This document shows positions 7,859 through 16,604 of a stretch of DNA of 64,000 nucleotides, piece by piece; the stretch's first letter is position 1; the number at the start of each line of letters is the position of its first letter. The position numbers and the translations under genes are program-made. Below the pieces are notes generated by a model. That model saw only the letters and a list, made by a program, of their open reading frames with translations. It was not told the DNA's origin and did no database searches. The stretch comes from Desulfatibacillum aliphaticivorans DSM 15576. GTDB lineage: Bacteria; Desulfobacterota; Desulfobacteria; Desulfobacterales; Desulfatibacillaceae. The stretch covers positions 62,001 to 126,000 of the forward strand of contig NZ_AUCT01000021.1 in the NCBI RefSeq assembly GCF_000429905.1, in the 5' to 3' direction.

Positions 7859-9043
7859 ATGCCTGACTACCCTTATGCGACCATCCATCAGATGATCCAT
7901 GGCGATTCCACGGCCATGAAAGAAATCACGGATCAAAGCATTGATCTGGTTGTGACCTCTCCGCCCTATCCCATGATACAGATGTGGGACGCGATTTTTT
8001 CCGCCCAGGACCAGGAAATCGGCAATCTACTGGAGCGCGGATACGGCTTAAAAGCCTATGAACGCATGCATGTTATTCTGGATAAGGTATGGGCCGAATG
8101 CTTCCGGGTTATGAAATCCGGGGCCATTTTATGCATCAACATCGGGGACGCTACGCGCAGCATAGACGGGGAGTTCTCCCTATACCCAAATCACGCACGA
8201 ATTCTTTCCAGCCTGACGGATTTGGGGTTCAGCATCTTGCCGGAAATCCTTTGGCGAAAGCAAACCAACGCACCCAACAAATTCATGGGCTCGGGCATGC
8301 TGCCCGGCGGGGCGTATGTGACGCTTGAGCATGAATTCATCCTGGTGGCCCGCAAGGGCGGCAAGCGGGAGTTTAAAGGCGTGGAAAAGCAAAACAGGCA
8401 AAACAGCGCCTATTTTTGGGAAGAGCGGAACACCTGGTTTTCCGACGTGTGGATGGATTTGAAAGGCGCCCGTCAGGAGATCGGCGAAAAAAACCTCCGG
8501 GAGCGCAGCGCGGCCTTTCCTTTTGAATTGCCTTTTCGCCTGATCAACATGTACTCCGCCAAAGGAGACGCGGTGCTCGATCCGTTTGGAGGCTTGGGCA
8601 CGACCATCCTGGCGGCCATGGCCTGTGGAAGAAACTCTATAGCCTACGAGCAGGACGAGGAACTGAGCCGCGTCTTTTCGCCCGAAGCCTCGAATTTTAC
8701 GGGCTTCGCCAACAAGCGCCAGGAAGAAAGACTTGCACGCCATGTGGATTTCGTACTAAAAAGATTTGAAGACAAGGGGGCTTTTCGCCACAAAAATACC
8801 TGCTACGGATTTCCTGTGATAACAGGCCAGGAAAAAGAACTGGTTTTGGACGGGTTGACAAGCCTGAAAAAGACCGGAAACGGCTGCTTTTCAGCAGAGC
8901 ACGGCCTCCTGGAAGCAACTGAAGAAAAGCAGGACTGGACGCGGCTTTTCGATGGGAATAAAAAGACCGCACCAAAGCCCAAGAGACTGGAAAAGTCCAA
9001 AAAATCAAAAAGTCCGCTCGTTCAGACCTCTCTTTTCGATTGA
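7859..9043 (+). CDS. Site-specific DNA methyltransferase (beta class, N4-C or N6-A) with C-terminal clamp motif
   Basis: A 394-residue amino-methyltransferase with beta-class motif order. The catalytic motif IV is TSPPY at residues 33-37 and the AdoMet-binding motif I is DPFGGLGTT at 241-249. TSPPY is most common in N4-cytosine enzymes, though N6-adenine use is possible. The region between is the target-recognition part. After residue 270 there is an extra roughly 120-residue tail that becomes lysine-rich and ends QTSLFD. This fits the QxxLF pentapeptide that binds the DNA polymerase sliding clamp. No restriction nuclease gene is adjacent, so it looks like an orphan, perhaps regulatory, methyltransferase. 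Confidence 0.92.
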   Translation: MPDYPYATIHQMIHGDSTAMKEITDQSIDLVVTSPPYPMIQMWDAIFSAQDQEIGNLLERGYGLKAYERMHVILDKVWAECFRVMKSGAILCINIGDATRSIDGEFSLYPNHARILSSLTDLGFSILPEILWRKQTNAPNKFMGSGMLPGGAYVTLEHEFILVARKGGKREFKGVEKQNRQNSAYFWEERNTWFSDVWMDLKGARQEIGEKNLRERSAAFPFELPFRLINMYSAKGDAVLDPFGGLGTTILAAMACGRNSIAYEQDEELSRVFSPEASNFTGFANKRQEERLARHVDFVLKRFEDKGAFRHKNTCYGFPVITGQEKELVLDGLTSLKKTGNGCFSAEHGLLEATEEKQDWTRLFDGNKKTAPKPKRLEKSKKSKSPLVQTSLFD

Positions 9044-9080
9044 ACAGGCTGGCTTAAGGAATTCGGGAGTAAGCAACTCA

Positions 9081-10361
9081 ATGGCAGATAGCCCAAACAA
9101 ACCATCCAAGCTGGATGATTCGTTTCTGGCGGGGCTTGCGGACTTAAAAAAAGTCGGCCGCTACGAAATTATCTATAAGATTGGGCAAGGCGCTGCAGGC
9201 ATTGTATATCTGGGGCGCGATCCCTACATCAAACGGTACGTCGCCATTAAGATCTCCCGCCCCACCTCCGAACGAGGCAAGGAGCGCTTTTTTGTGGAAG
9301 CCCAGTCCGCCGGCCGCCTGAACCACCCAAACATCGTGGCGGTCTATGACCTGGGGGTGTACAACGAGTTCTGCTACATCACCATGGAGTACGTGGAAGG
9401 CCACACCCTGGAAAAGGTCTGCCGCGCCAAAAAGCTCCTGCCTCCCCGCCAGGCCCTGGAAACCATGTTTTCGGTGGTCAACGCCTTTGATTACGCCCAC
9501 AAGGAAGGCATCATCCATCGGGACATCAAGCCTTCCAATATTATGGTGGACGTCATGGGCAACGCCAAAATCACGGATTTCGGCACCGCCCAGATGACCG
9601 AGGAAACCTCTGAGATGGGCGTCTGGGGCACCCCCAGCTATATGTCCCCGGAACAGCTTCAGGAAGAGGACATAGGCCCATTTTCCGATATTTTTTCCCT
9701 GGGGTGCGTGTTTTACGAAATATTGACCGGCAAGCAGGCTTTTCCCGGAAACAACAATTTTTCCATCATGTATAAGGTCACCAACGAAGAGCCGCCTCCC
9801 ATCTCCACCCTTCGTAAGGACCTGCCCCCGGCCGTGGATCAAATCCTGAAAAAAGCCCTGGCCAAGAAAAAGCAAGATCGTTACCAAAGCTGCATGGACT
9901 TCGCCTACGACCTCAAGTTCGTACTCAGGGGCCTGGGCCATTCCCGCGCTCCCAAAAAGGATAAGGTGCAGGACGCCATCGACTTCATCCATAACGTGCC
10001 TTTTTTCCGGAACTTTACAAAAGGACAGGTGGCTGAGGTGGCCAATGTTGGGGAAATCCTGAAGTTTGAAAAAGGGCAGGATATCGTCAAGGAAGGAGAG
10101 ATTGACGACCATTTTTTCATAATTTTATCCGGCAGAACGAAAATATCAAAAAGCGGCCAGCAGGTGGCCGTACTCAGTTCCGGAGAATGCTTCGGCGAAA
10201 TGGCTTTTATCGCCTGCCAGCCCCGGGTGGCCACAGTCACCGCCGACACCGACTGCATGCTCATGCGCATTTCCGCCACCTTATTTGACCGTTCGCCCCC
10301 GCCCGTCCAACTCCGCTTTTTCAAAAATTTCGCAACCATCCTGGTCCGCAGATTCTCTTAA
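9081..10361 (+). CDS. Ser/Thr protein kinase with C-terminal cyclic-nucleotide-binding domain
   Basis: A 426-residue cytoplasmic kinase with no membrane segment. Kinase domain, residues ~28-290: GQGAAGIVY P-loop, lysine in YVAIKI, catalytic loop HRDIKPSN, DFG followed by a GTPSYMSPEQ activation segment. All key residues are present. The C-terminal ~120 residues form a cNMP-binding (Crp-like) domain: a KEGEIDDHFFIILSG strand pair and a phosphate-binding cassette FGEMAF..CQPRVATV with the conserved Glu and Arg. The start is the ATG at 9081; the frame opens earlier inside the methyltransferase gene. It is convergent with a second kinase, tail to tail with 8 bases between stops. Confidence 0.92.
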   Translation: MADSPNKPSKLDDSFLAGLADLKKVGRYEIIYKIGQGAAGIVYLGRDPYIKRYVAIKISRPTSERGKERFFVEAQSAGRLNHPNIVAVYDLGVYNEFCYITMEYVEGHTLEKVCRAKKLLPPRQALETMFSVVNAFDYAHKEGIIHRDIKPSNIMVDVMGNAKITDFGTAQMTEETSEMGVWGTPSYMSPEQLQEEDIGPFSDIFSLGCVFYEILTGKQAFPGNNNFSIMYKVTNEEPPPISTLRKDLPPAVDQILKKALAKKKQDRYQSCMDFAYDLKFVLRGLGHSRAPKKDKVQDAIDFIHNVPFFRNFTKGQVAEVANVGEILKFEKGQDIVKEGEIDDHFFIILSGRTKISKSGQQVAVLSSGECFGEMAFIACQPRVATVTADTDCMLMRISATLFDRSPPPVQLRFFKNFATILVRRFS

Positions 10362-10369
10362 AAAATCTT

Positions 10370-12814
10370 CTACCTTGCATGGCGAATGGCCATGACCGCT
10401 TGGTTGCGCAGGGTTTTGATGTAGTTGTGGTGCTCGCCGCCGATGACCACGCCCGGCTGCTCCCGGTCCATGTAGAACATGCCGATGCACTGGTTATTGA
10501 CCACCACGGGGTACAGGGCGAAAGCGGGCGCCAGGACGGCGTCGATATACCATTTGGGCAGCTTGCCCTTTTCGTGCAGTATTTTTATGTCGTCGATCCT
10601 GATGTCCTTTTTTTGTGCGACGCACAACTGAAACACATCCCTGGGGTTATTGGGGGCGCCCACGTCAAAGCTGAATTTTTTAAGCAGATTGTCCATGTCC
10701 AGGCCAAAGCCGAAACGGGCGGTCATCGTGGTTTTTGTATTGTTCATGACCGCAAACAACACCCGTTGAAAGCCAAAACCCCGATACATGGTTTCCAGCA
10801 CCATAAAAAGCATGTCGTTGAGTTTGTACTCCTCCAACATGGCGTTGGTGATTTCCTGGATGCCCGTGATCAGCACGCTGACCTGCTCCTGGGTCTCGGA
10901 GAGGGAGGGCTCCTGGAGGGGGGCGCCGGGTAAAGGCGCGCCGGGAAGGGCGCCTGGAACGGCTTCTGCAGCCGGAACGACCGTTGCAATGCCTTCATCT
11001 TCAATGGCTTTGATGAAAGGGCTTTTTTGGACGTCAATGTCTAAGATATTGGCGTATTTTCCGATCATATCCTTGGCGCCGTGCAGCAGGCCCTCAATTT
11101 TTTTGGTGGAAAGGGGAACGCTTTTTTGGTAGCGCCGGGCTATGCTATCCAGTACTTTTTTTCTGTCGTTTCCTTTGGAATTGCTCACAGCCTCGCAGAC
11201 CTCATTGGAGAGATTGGATAGATTCCGCAGCATTTCCTCCGGAGTTTTGGGGCGATCCACATTTCCGGGCGGCAGGGTGCGCAGGGTCTGGACGATTTTA
11301 TCCGGGAACTTCCAGTTTTTAGCCACCGCCATGCCAAGTTCTTCAAACGAAACGCCCAGAATGGATTTGGAGGCGTGCTTCTCGCTAAGATCCTTTTGGA
11401 TCATCCGTTTTTTGATTTCGTCATACTCGTCAGGCAGATAAAAGGCGGCCAAATGCCTGCCCAGATTGTGCAGCATGGCGCAGACCAGGGCTTCTTCCAC
11501 TCCCTTCATCTGCATGCTGTCTCCAATTTCCTTGGCGATCATGCCGCTCATAAAGGCCTTGACGGAAGCGTCCTTCAGGTCCTCCCGCTGGCTTTTGTTC
11601 TGGATGTGATCGAAAAGCATGAGGCTGGCGGCGGCCATGCGGACTTCTTCAAAGCCCAGAACCACCACGGCGCGGCTGACAGTGGTTATTTTGCCGGCGA
11701 ACTGTCCGTAAAAGGCGGAGTTGACCAAACGCAGGAGTTTGTTGGTCAGGGAAAAATCCTTGAGAATCACCCGGGAAAGGTCGGCCGCCGAGGCCATGTT
11801 ACTGCCGGCCATGGAGGCTTTTTTGTTGATCTCAATGACATTGGAGGAAAAAGTCGGGAAATCCTTTTTGTAGCGCATGCGTTTCAGAATGAACTCCACA
11901 GCGCTGTTGGATTCCGGATTCCCGCCCATGCCATGCCCGTCTTCGTCGGATTTCAGCCAGGCTTCCAATTCCGCTTTCATGTCATCGGCGAAGGAGTATC
12001 TGTTCTCCAGGGCTTTTTCCAACGCTTTCAGCACAATGCGGTCCAGCTTGTCGTCTACGTTGGAGTTGATGGAAGACGGCTTGGGCGGCGTTTCGTAAGC
12101 AATCTGATACAGCACTGCGTAGGCGTTTTCGCCGGAAAAGGCAGTCCTGCCGGTTAGCATCTCAAACAGGATCACGCCCAGGGAAAAAATGTCCGCCTGG
12201 GGGGTTAAAGGCCCTTCAACCCCATGCTCAGGCGACATGTAGTTGACTGTGCCGGCCATTTGCCCGGACTGGCTTTTGGCGTCGGTCATCATGATGGATA
12301 TGCCGAAATCCATGATGCGGGGCGTGTCGTCCTCCTCCACCATGATGTTGTTGGGGCTAAGATCCTTGTGGATAATGCCGGCCTTATGCGCGCTGCCAAC
12401 CCCGGCAAGGATTTTAATCATCAGTTTGACAGCCCGAGACACCTTCAACGGCTTCTCCTGGGCGAGGATTTCCTTTAGGGGCTTCCCTTCGATATGCTCG
12501 AATACAAGATAGGGGCGATCCCCGTGCGACCCGGCCTCATACAAGGGGGCCACATTGGGATGCTTCAACTTGCTGACGGTTTTGGCTTCCTTGATAAGCC
12601 GTTCCCGTTTTTCCAGGCTGATATTCCGGTAGGCATCCAGGGTTTTTATGGCGACTTCTCTGCCAAGATTGGGATCCTGGGCCAAATAGACGACGCCCTG
12701 GGCGCCTTTGCCTAATACTTTTAAAATTTTAAAACGGCCGATTTTGACTTGGGTCCCCTGAGCAGGCGTCCTGTCTTTTTTATAGCCTGATCCATTGGCG
12801 GCGGCAGATTGCAT
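10370..12814 (-). CDS. Ser/Thr protein kinase-HDOD-GAF fusion protein
   Basis: An 814-residue cytoplasmic signalling protein. Residues ~25-290 are a kinase: GKGAQGVVY, VAIKTL, catalytic loop HKDLSPNN, DFG, YMSPEH. The usual lysine of HRDxKPxN is serine, a variant known in other bacterial kinases. Residues ~310-520 are an HDOD domain (LTNKLLRLVNSAFYG, AMLHNLGRH), a catalytically silent HD-type output module. A proline-alanine linker with repeated PGAPL follows at about 635-655. The last ~150 residues are a GAF-type sensor domain (DMLFMVLETMYRGFGFQRVLF...FYMDREQPGV). The fusion links sensing, phosphorylation and HDOD output in one chain. Confidence 0.9.
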   Translation of the reverse strand: MQSAAANGSGYKKDRTPAQGTQVKIGRFKILKVLGKGAQGVVYLAQDPNLGREVAIKTLDAYRNISLEKRERLIKEAKTVSKLKHPNVAPLYEAGSHGDRPYLVFEHIEGKPLKEILAQEKPLKVSRAVKLMIKILAGVGSAHKAGIIHKDLSPNNIMVEEDDTPRIMDFGISIMMTDAKSQSGQMAGTVNYMSPEHGVEGPLTPQADIFSLGVILFEMLTGRTAFSGENAYAVLYQIAYETPPKPSSINSNVDDKLDRIVLKALEKALENRYSFADDMKAELEAWLKSDEDGHGMGGNPESNSAVEFILKRMRYKKDFPTFSSNVIEINKKASMAGSNMASAADLSRVILKDFSLTNKLLRLVNSAFYGQFAGKITTVSRAVVVLGFEEVRMAAASLMLFDHIQNKSQREDLKDASVKAFMSGMIAKEIGDSMQMKGVEEALVCAMLHNLGRHLAAFYLPDEYDEIKKRMIQKDLSEKHASKSILGVSFEELGMAVAKNWKFPDKIVQTLRTLPPGNVDRPKTPEEMLRNLSNLSNEVCEAVSNSKGNDRKKVLDSIARRYQKSVPLSTKKIEGLLHGAKDMIGKYANILDIDVQKSPFIKAIEDEGIATVVPAAEAVPGALPGAPLPGAPLQEPSLSETQEQVSVLITGIQEITNAMLEEYKLNDMLFMVLETMYRGFGFQRVLFAVMNNTKTTMTARFGFGLDMDNLLKKFSFDVGAPNNPRDVFQLCVAQKKDIRIDDIKILHEKGKLPKWYIDAVLAPAFALYPVVVNNQCIGMFYMDREQPGVVIGGEHHNYIKTLRNQAVMAIRHAR

Positions 12815-13239
12815 GGATGGTCCTGTCTGAACAAAGTGAATGCCGATTATACCCAGGGCCGAACGCCGCGCCCTCTGATGGTTGAAGAAGGCATGGTCGT
12901 TAAATTAACTGAATTTACGGGATGCAAAAAACGGGCCGAAGCCCGGCGCAACTAAATAGACTGGAATGGGGGCGATTTTGAGAAGTACAGGAATCCGTTT
13001 TTGTCAAAATAATGGCAATCATTCCTATCATCCCCAAATAAAGGAGGGGGTTCCCTTTTGCATCTGCAATCCAATCCGGCGCCTTTTCCTGGTATCGGCG
13101 CCTTTGCGGGCTATCTTGATCCCCCAAAAAAACAAAATCTGGCATTTCTCCCCCATATGGGGGATTGCATTCCGGCAATGGAATGCTTTTATTATGCCCA
13201 GCGATGGATAAATGATCCTGGTTTGCAAGGAGGAAAAAT
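12815..13239. other. Intergenic region with palindrome and hairpin before the DUF3786 gene
   Basis: No supported gene. A perfect 16 bp palindrome TCCCCCATATGGGGGA lies at 13149-13164. It is followed directly by a hairpin with 7 bp arms GCATTCC/GGAATGC (13167-13186). Both are 55-90 bases before the start at 13240 and are candidates for an operator or a 5' leader structure. The small open frames here lack a matching ribosome site. Confidence 0.5.
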
Positions 13240-14049
13240 ATGAGCGGGAAAAAAAGCACCGTAGACATTTACAAACTGCTTGAAAAGTCCAATTGCAGGG
13301 AATGCGGATATCCCACATGCATGGCCTTTGCAGCGGCTGTTTTTCAGGGCCGAAGCCACCTGAAAGATTGTCCTCGTCTGGACCCGGCCGTGGCCGAGGC
13401 TGAAGGCGGGGCTCCGGCCAAAACCGTGGATCCCGGTGAGGAAATTAACAAAGCCCTGGAGGAGTTTCGGGCGCAAATGAAGGATGTGGATCTTGAGGCC
13501 AGGGCCAAGGTCCTGGGGGGGCGCTACGCCAATGGCCGATTGATCCTTAAAATCCTGGGAAAAGACTTTGGCGTGGACAACGCAGGCAAAATCCATACAG
13601 ACATCCATGTCAACCCCTGGGTGGCGGCGCCTTTTTTCGCCTATGTGCTTCATGGCCAGGGGGTGGAGCCCTCCGGGGAATGGATTTCCCTGCGGGAATT
13701 GGAGGGAGGGCAGCCCTTATACGGCTTGTTCGTCCAAAGGGTTGAACAGCCTATTAGAAAGGTGGCGGACGCCTATCCCGATCTCTTCGCCGACATGGTG
13801 GACCTTTTCGGCGGCAAAGAGGTTGAGCCTGCTTATCAATCGGACATCTCCGTGGTTCTGCAGGTTTTGCCCAAGGTTCCCATTATGGTTTGCTACTGGA
13901 GGCCGGAAGACGGCATGGAGTCCAACTTCAACCTGTTTTTTGACGCCAATGCAAACAAAAATCTCCCGACGCAGGCTTTGTACACCCTGAGCGGAGGCCT
14001 TGGGAACATGTTCGAAAAGCTGGCTTTGCGACATGGAGTCGCCGTGTAG
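13240..14049 (+). CDS. DUF3786 protein with N-terminal 4Fe-4S domain
   Basis: A 269-residue cytoplasmic protein. Residues ~8-50 form a 4Fe-4S module of the type found in the CO-dehydrogenase/acetyl-CoA synthase corrinoid protein (C-RECGYPTC, then a further Cys in LKDCPRL). The remainder is a DUF3786-type domain, with MVCYWRPEDGMESNFNLFFD and LYTLSGGLGNMFEKLA near the C-terminus. AAGGAGG stands just before the ATG at 13240. The role is not established; the family occurs in anaerobes that use the acetyl-CoA pathway, which suggests a link to corrinoid or iron-sulfur C1 metabolism. A clean terminator follows, so it is monocistronic. Confidence 0.8.
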   Translation: MSGKKSTVDIYKLLEKSNCRECGYPTCMAFAAAVFQGRSHLKDCPRLDPAVAEAEGGAPAKTVDPGEEINKALEEFRAQMKDVDLEARAKVLGGRYANGRLILKILGKDFGVDNAGKIHTDIHVNPWVAAPFFAYVLHGQGVEPSGEWISLRELEGGQPLYGLFVQRVEQPIRKVADAYPDLFADMVDLFGGKEVEPAYQSDISVVLQVLPKVPIMVCYWRPEDGMESNFNLFFDANANKNLPTQALYTLSGGLGNMFEKLALRHGVAV

Positions 14050-14077
14050 AGACTTGTTAAACCCTATGTTTGATTTT

Positions 14078-14109
14078 GGAGGCCCGGCGCTTTGCCGGGC
14101 CTCCTTTTT
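14078..14109 (+). terminator. Intrinsic terminator of the DUF3786 gene
   Basis: A perfect 11 bp stem (GGAGGCCCGGC with GCCGGGCCTCC), loop GCTTT, followed by TTTTT. A textbook terminator 28 bases after the stop. Confidence 0.95.
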
Positions 14110-14444
14110 GTCGAGTGATGCATTTTGATGTATTGTTGGGAACAATTTCTGGTTTTTATCAATATGAAAGCAGCTATGCTGCCTGTGCGCCCTTAAACCG
14201 GAGGAAAACCCCGCGTTCCTCCTATAAAAATCCCATCAAGACCAGCCTTGTCGGCATTTCCAGGCATGGACACATTTTCGGTTTCATGGTAATCGTTGTT
14301 CACTATCGGGAAAACTGAAGCCGGATCAGAACGCCGCCTCCGGCGGTGGTATGCAGTTTTAACAACCGCGGATCCCTGTAATTATCATTTTGCTATAGTT
14401 GTTTATCCTCCTTAAGGAAGAATACAACCCTCCGCGAGGAACCA
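14110..14444. other. Intergenic region before the diguanylate cyclase gene
   Basis: No gene recognised. It is A/T-rich just before the next gene, with a possible -10 like TATAGT near 14394. A short open frame near 14070-14318 has no ribosome site and overlaps the terminator, so it is not called. Confidence 0.5.
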
Positions 14445-15701
14445 ATGAAGAAGGTGTTGCTGGTGGAAGACAGCCCCTTGTTTGGGGACACTGTCAAAGC
14501 CGCCATAGAGGACGAGTTCGAGTGCCAGGTCATGTGGGCCCAAACCATGGCCGACGCCCAGGCATTGCTTGAAAAGCACAACGGCGATTTTTGCGTCAGC
14601 GTTTTGGATTATAACCTGCCGGACGCCTCGGATGGCGAGATTTTGGATTGCGTCCTGGCCTGGAACATTCCCTCCATTGTTTTTTCCGGAATTTTTGAGG
14701 ACGACGCCCGGGACTTTATCTGGTCCAAGAGGGTGGTCGACTACGTCCTCAAAGGCGGGCCCGAAAGCATTGAGTACCTCATTTCCCTGATTCGTCACAT
14801 TTTTCACGCCCGAGAAACCAAAGTTCTGGTCGTGGATGACTCCCGGGTTTTTCGGGCCATGGCCTCGGAATTGCTCTCTGTGAGGCAATACCAGATTTTT
14901 CAGGCGGAAAACGGCCGGGAAGCCTTGGAGATTATGGAAGAGCATCCGGACATCCGCATGGCGATCATAGACTACTATATGCCGGAAATGGACGGCATAA
15001 CCCTTACCAATGAGCTGCGCAGGCGCTACAACCGGGATCAACTGGCCATCATTGGGGTGTCTACGGAGGGCGGCGGCATGATTTCCGCCCAATTTATCAA
15101 AAGCGGCGCCAATGATTTTCTGAACAAGCCCTTTTTGACAGAGGAGTTTTATTGCAGAATCACCCAGAACATCGATTTGCTGCGGCATATCAAACGGGTT
15201 AAGGAGCTTTCCAGCCGGGATTACCTGACCAACCTGTTCAATCGCAGGTCCTTCTTTGAATACGGTCAAAAGCTCTATGCCTCGGCAATGCGCGATCAAA
15301 CGGTCATCGCCGTAGCCATGCTGGACGTGGATGAATTCAAAAGCGTCAACGATTCCTTCGGCCATGATGCGGGGGACGAGGTGCTCAAGACCGTGGCCGA
15401 CACCCTCATGGAGTCTTTCCGGGAAACCGACATCGTCTCCCGATTCGGCGGGGACGAGTTTTGCATAATCATGGCGAATCCCGACCAAAACGAAGTGCCC
15501 GCGCTCCTGGAAAGAATCCGCACGGCCGTGGAGAATAAATACATAGAAGTGGACGGCCAACAGGTCAATGTCAGTATCAGCGTGGGCGCCTGCACCGAGT
15601 TATGCGACTCCCTGGACATCATGATCAAGAAGGCGGACCAAATGCTGCGGCAGGCCAAACGCGCAGGTAAAAATAATGTGCAATTGATTAGCGCGTGTTA
15701 G
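14445..15701 (+). CDS. REC-REC-GGDEF response regulator (diguanylate cyclase, PleD-like order)
   Basis: 418 residues. First receiver ~1-120 (VLLVEDSPLF, phosphoacceptor in VLDYNLPD); second receiver ~125-240 (VLVVDDSRVF, acceptor in IIDYYMPEMDG, conserved Lys in FLNKPF). The GGDEF domain covers ~255-418 with DYLTNLFNRRSFF, DVDEFKSVND, and an intact RFGGDEF active site. An RxxD inhibitory site (RETD) lies five residues before GGDEF, so c-di-GMP product inhibition is expected. The layout is that of Caulobacter PleD. It probably synthesises c-di-GMP on phosphorylation by an unlinked histidine kinase. The start ATG follows CGAGGAAC; the gene stands alone. Confidence 0.94.
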   Translation: MKKVLLVEDSPLFGDTVKAAIEDEFECQVMWAQTMADAQALLEKHNGDFCVSVLDYNLPDASDGEILDCVLAWNIPSIVFSGIFEDDARDFIWSKRVVDYVLKGGPESIEYLISLIRHIFHARETKVLVVDDSRVFRAMASELLSVRQYQIFQAENGREALEIMEEHPDIRMAIIDYYMPEMDGITLTNELRRRYNRDQLAIIGVSTEGGGMISAQFIKSGANDFLNKPFLTEEFYCRITQNIDLLRHIKRVKELSSRDYLTNLFNRRSFFEYGQKLYASAMRDQTVIAVAMLDVDEFKSVNDSFGHDAGDEVLKTVADTLMESFRETDIVSRFGGDEFCIIMANPDQNEVPALLERIRTAVENKYIEVDGQQVNVSISVGACTELCDSLDIMIKKADQMLRQAKRAGKNNVQLISAC

Positions 15702-15782
15702 CGTGCACCCTTTTGCTGCCAGGCGAAGCTGCGGAGTAATCCGGAAAAAATCAAGCGCAATTCCGCTTAGTAAAGCGGCGCT

Positions 15783-16436
15783 TCAACACCCCAAGCCGAC
15801 AAGCAATATCCTGAGTACCTTACTGAATTCCGAGTGAAAATCCATGTCCAGATGGGGCAGGGGCGCCTTGGACATGACTTCCTTGCAAATTTCCGAAGGC
15901 TCGGAAAGCTGCTGCAGGCCGATCATCAGGCTAAAGCTCCAGACCAGGATCTTCACGCCCGCGCCTGGCTTCAACGCCGGGAAATACTGTTCGATCATAT
16001 TTCCGGTTTGTTCCAGATTGGAGTTTAAAAAAGTTTTATACTCCAGAGCCGCTTCATAGCTGATGTTTTGTTCCAGGATGGCGCTGGTGATGGACGCCAA
16101 AGGACGCATGAGAGGAGCCATTTCCAAAATGGCGGTCACCGAATCGGAGAATGTATCCATCGATCGCGGTTCTTCCGAGGCAAGGGCCTGTTCCAAGGCT
16201 GCGTTAGCCTGGGTGAAAAACACGGAAAAATTCTGCTTGGAAAGCTCAAGAAAAACCTCTTCCTTGGTCTTAAAATAGAGAAACACCGTTCCTTTGGCCA
16301 TGCCGGCGGCTTTGGCCACATCAATCATTTTTATGTCCTGAAAATTGGAAGAGCGAAATAGCCTGGCGGCCGTATCAATGATCAGTTGGCGTTTTTTTTG
16401 TTTGTCTCCGTCACTGACGGCCCTTTTGAGCGACAT
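15783..16436 (-). CDS. TetR/AcrR family transcriptional regulator
   Basis: 217 residues. The N-terminal helix-turn-helix is classical TetR: RQLIIDTAARLF, then IDVAKAAGMAKGTVFLYFKTKEEVF at about residues 38-62. The C-terminal part is all-helical ligand-binding sequence without recognisable specificity. Such proteins repress neighbouring genes and are released by a small ligand. The neighbours are the 14-residue-repeat membrane protein and a GGDEF gene, so the target is unclear; autoregulation is the simplest expectation. It starts at the ATG at 16436 behind AAGGAAAG. Confidence 0.92.
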   Translation of the reverse strand: MSLKRAVSDGDKQKKRQLIIDTAARLFRSSNFQDIKMIDVAKAAGMAKGTVFLYFKTKEEVFLELSKQNFSVFFTQANAALEQALASEEPRSMDTFSDSVTAILEMAPLMRPLASITSAILEQNISYEAALEYKTFLNSNLEQTGNMIEQYFPALKPGAGVKILVWSFSLMIGLQQLSEPSEICKEVMSKAPLPHLDMDFHSEFSKVLRILLVGLGC

Positions 16437-16604
16437 GAACTTTCCTTAGAATAATAAGCTGATAAAATGCCTCCCGGCCGGTTTGCCAGGGAGGCGCAAA
16501 GGCCATTATCTACCTGTCCGAAAAGGAAAAATCAAGCTCCCATCAAAAATGGAGCCGTGGGAGGCAAAAAGGCCGCCTTCTGCGCGGGCTTATTCCGAGG
16601 TGGA

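Noticed and set aside
10370..12814. Pseudokinase interpretation from HKDLSPNN
   Set aside because: The catalytic Asp, Asn, DFG and P-loop Lys are all present, and Ser in place of the Lys is tolerated in other bacterial kinases.
14412..15560. A 382-residue minus-strand open frame opposite the REC-REC-GGDEF gene
   Set aside because: Antisense shadow of an unmistakable gene; no recognisable domain.
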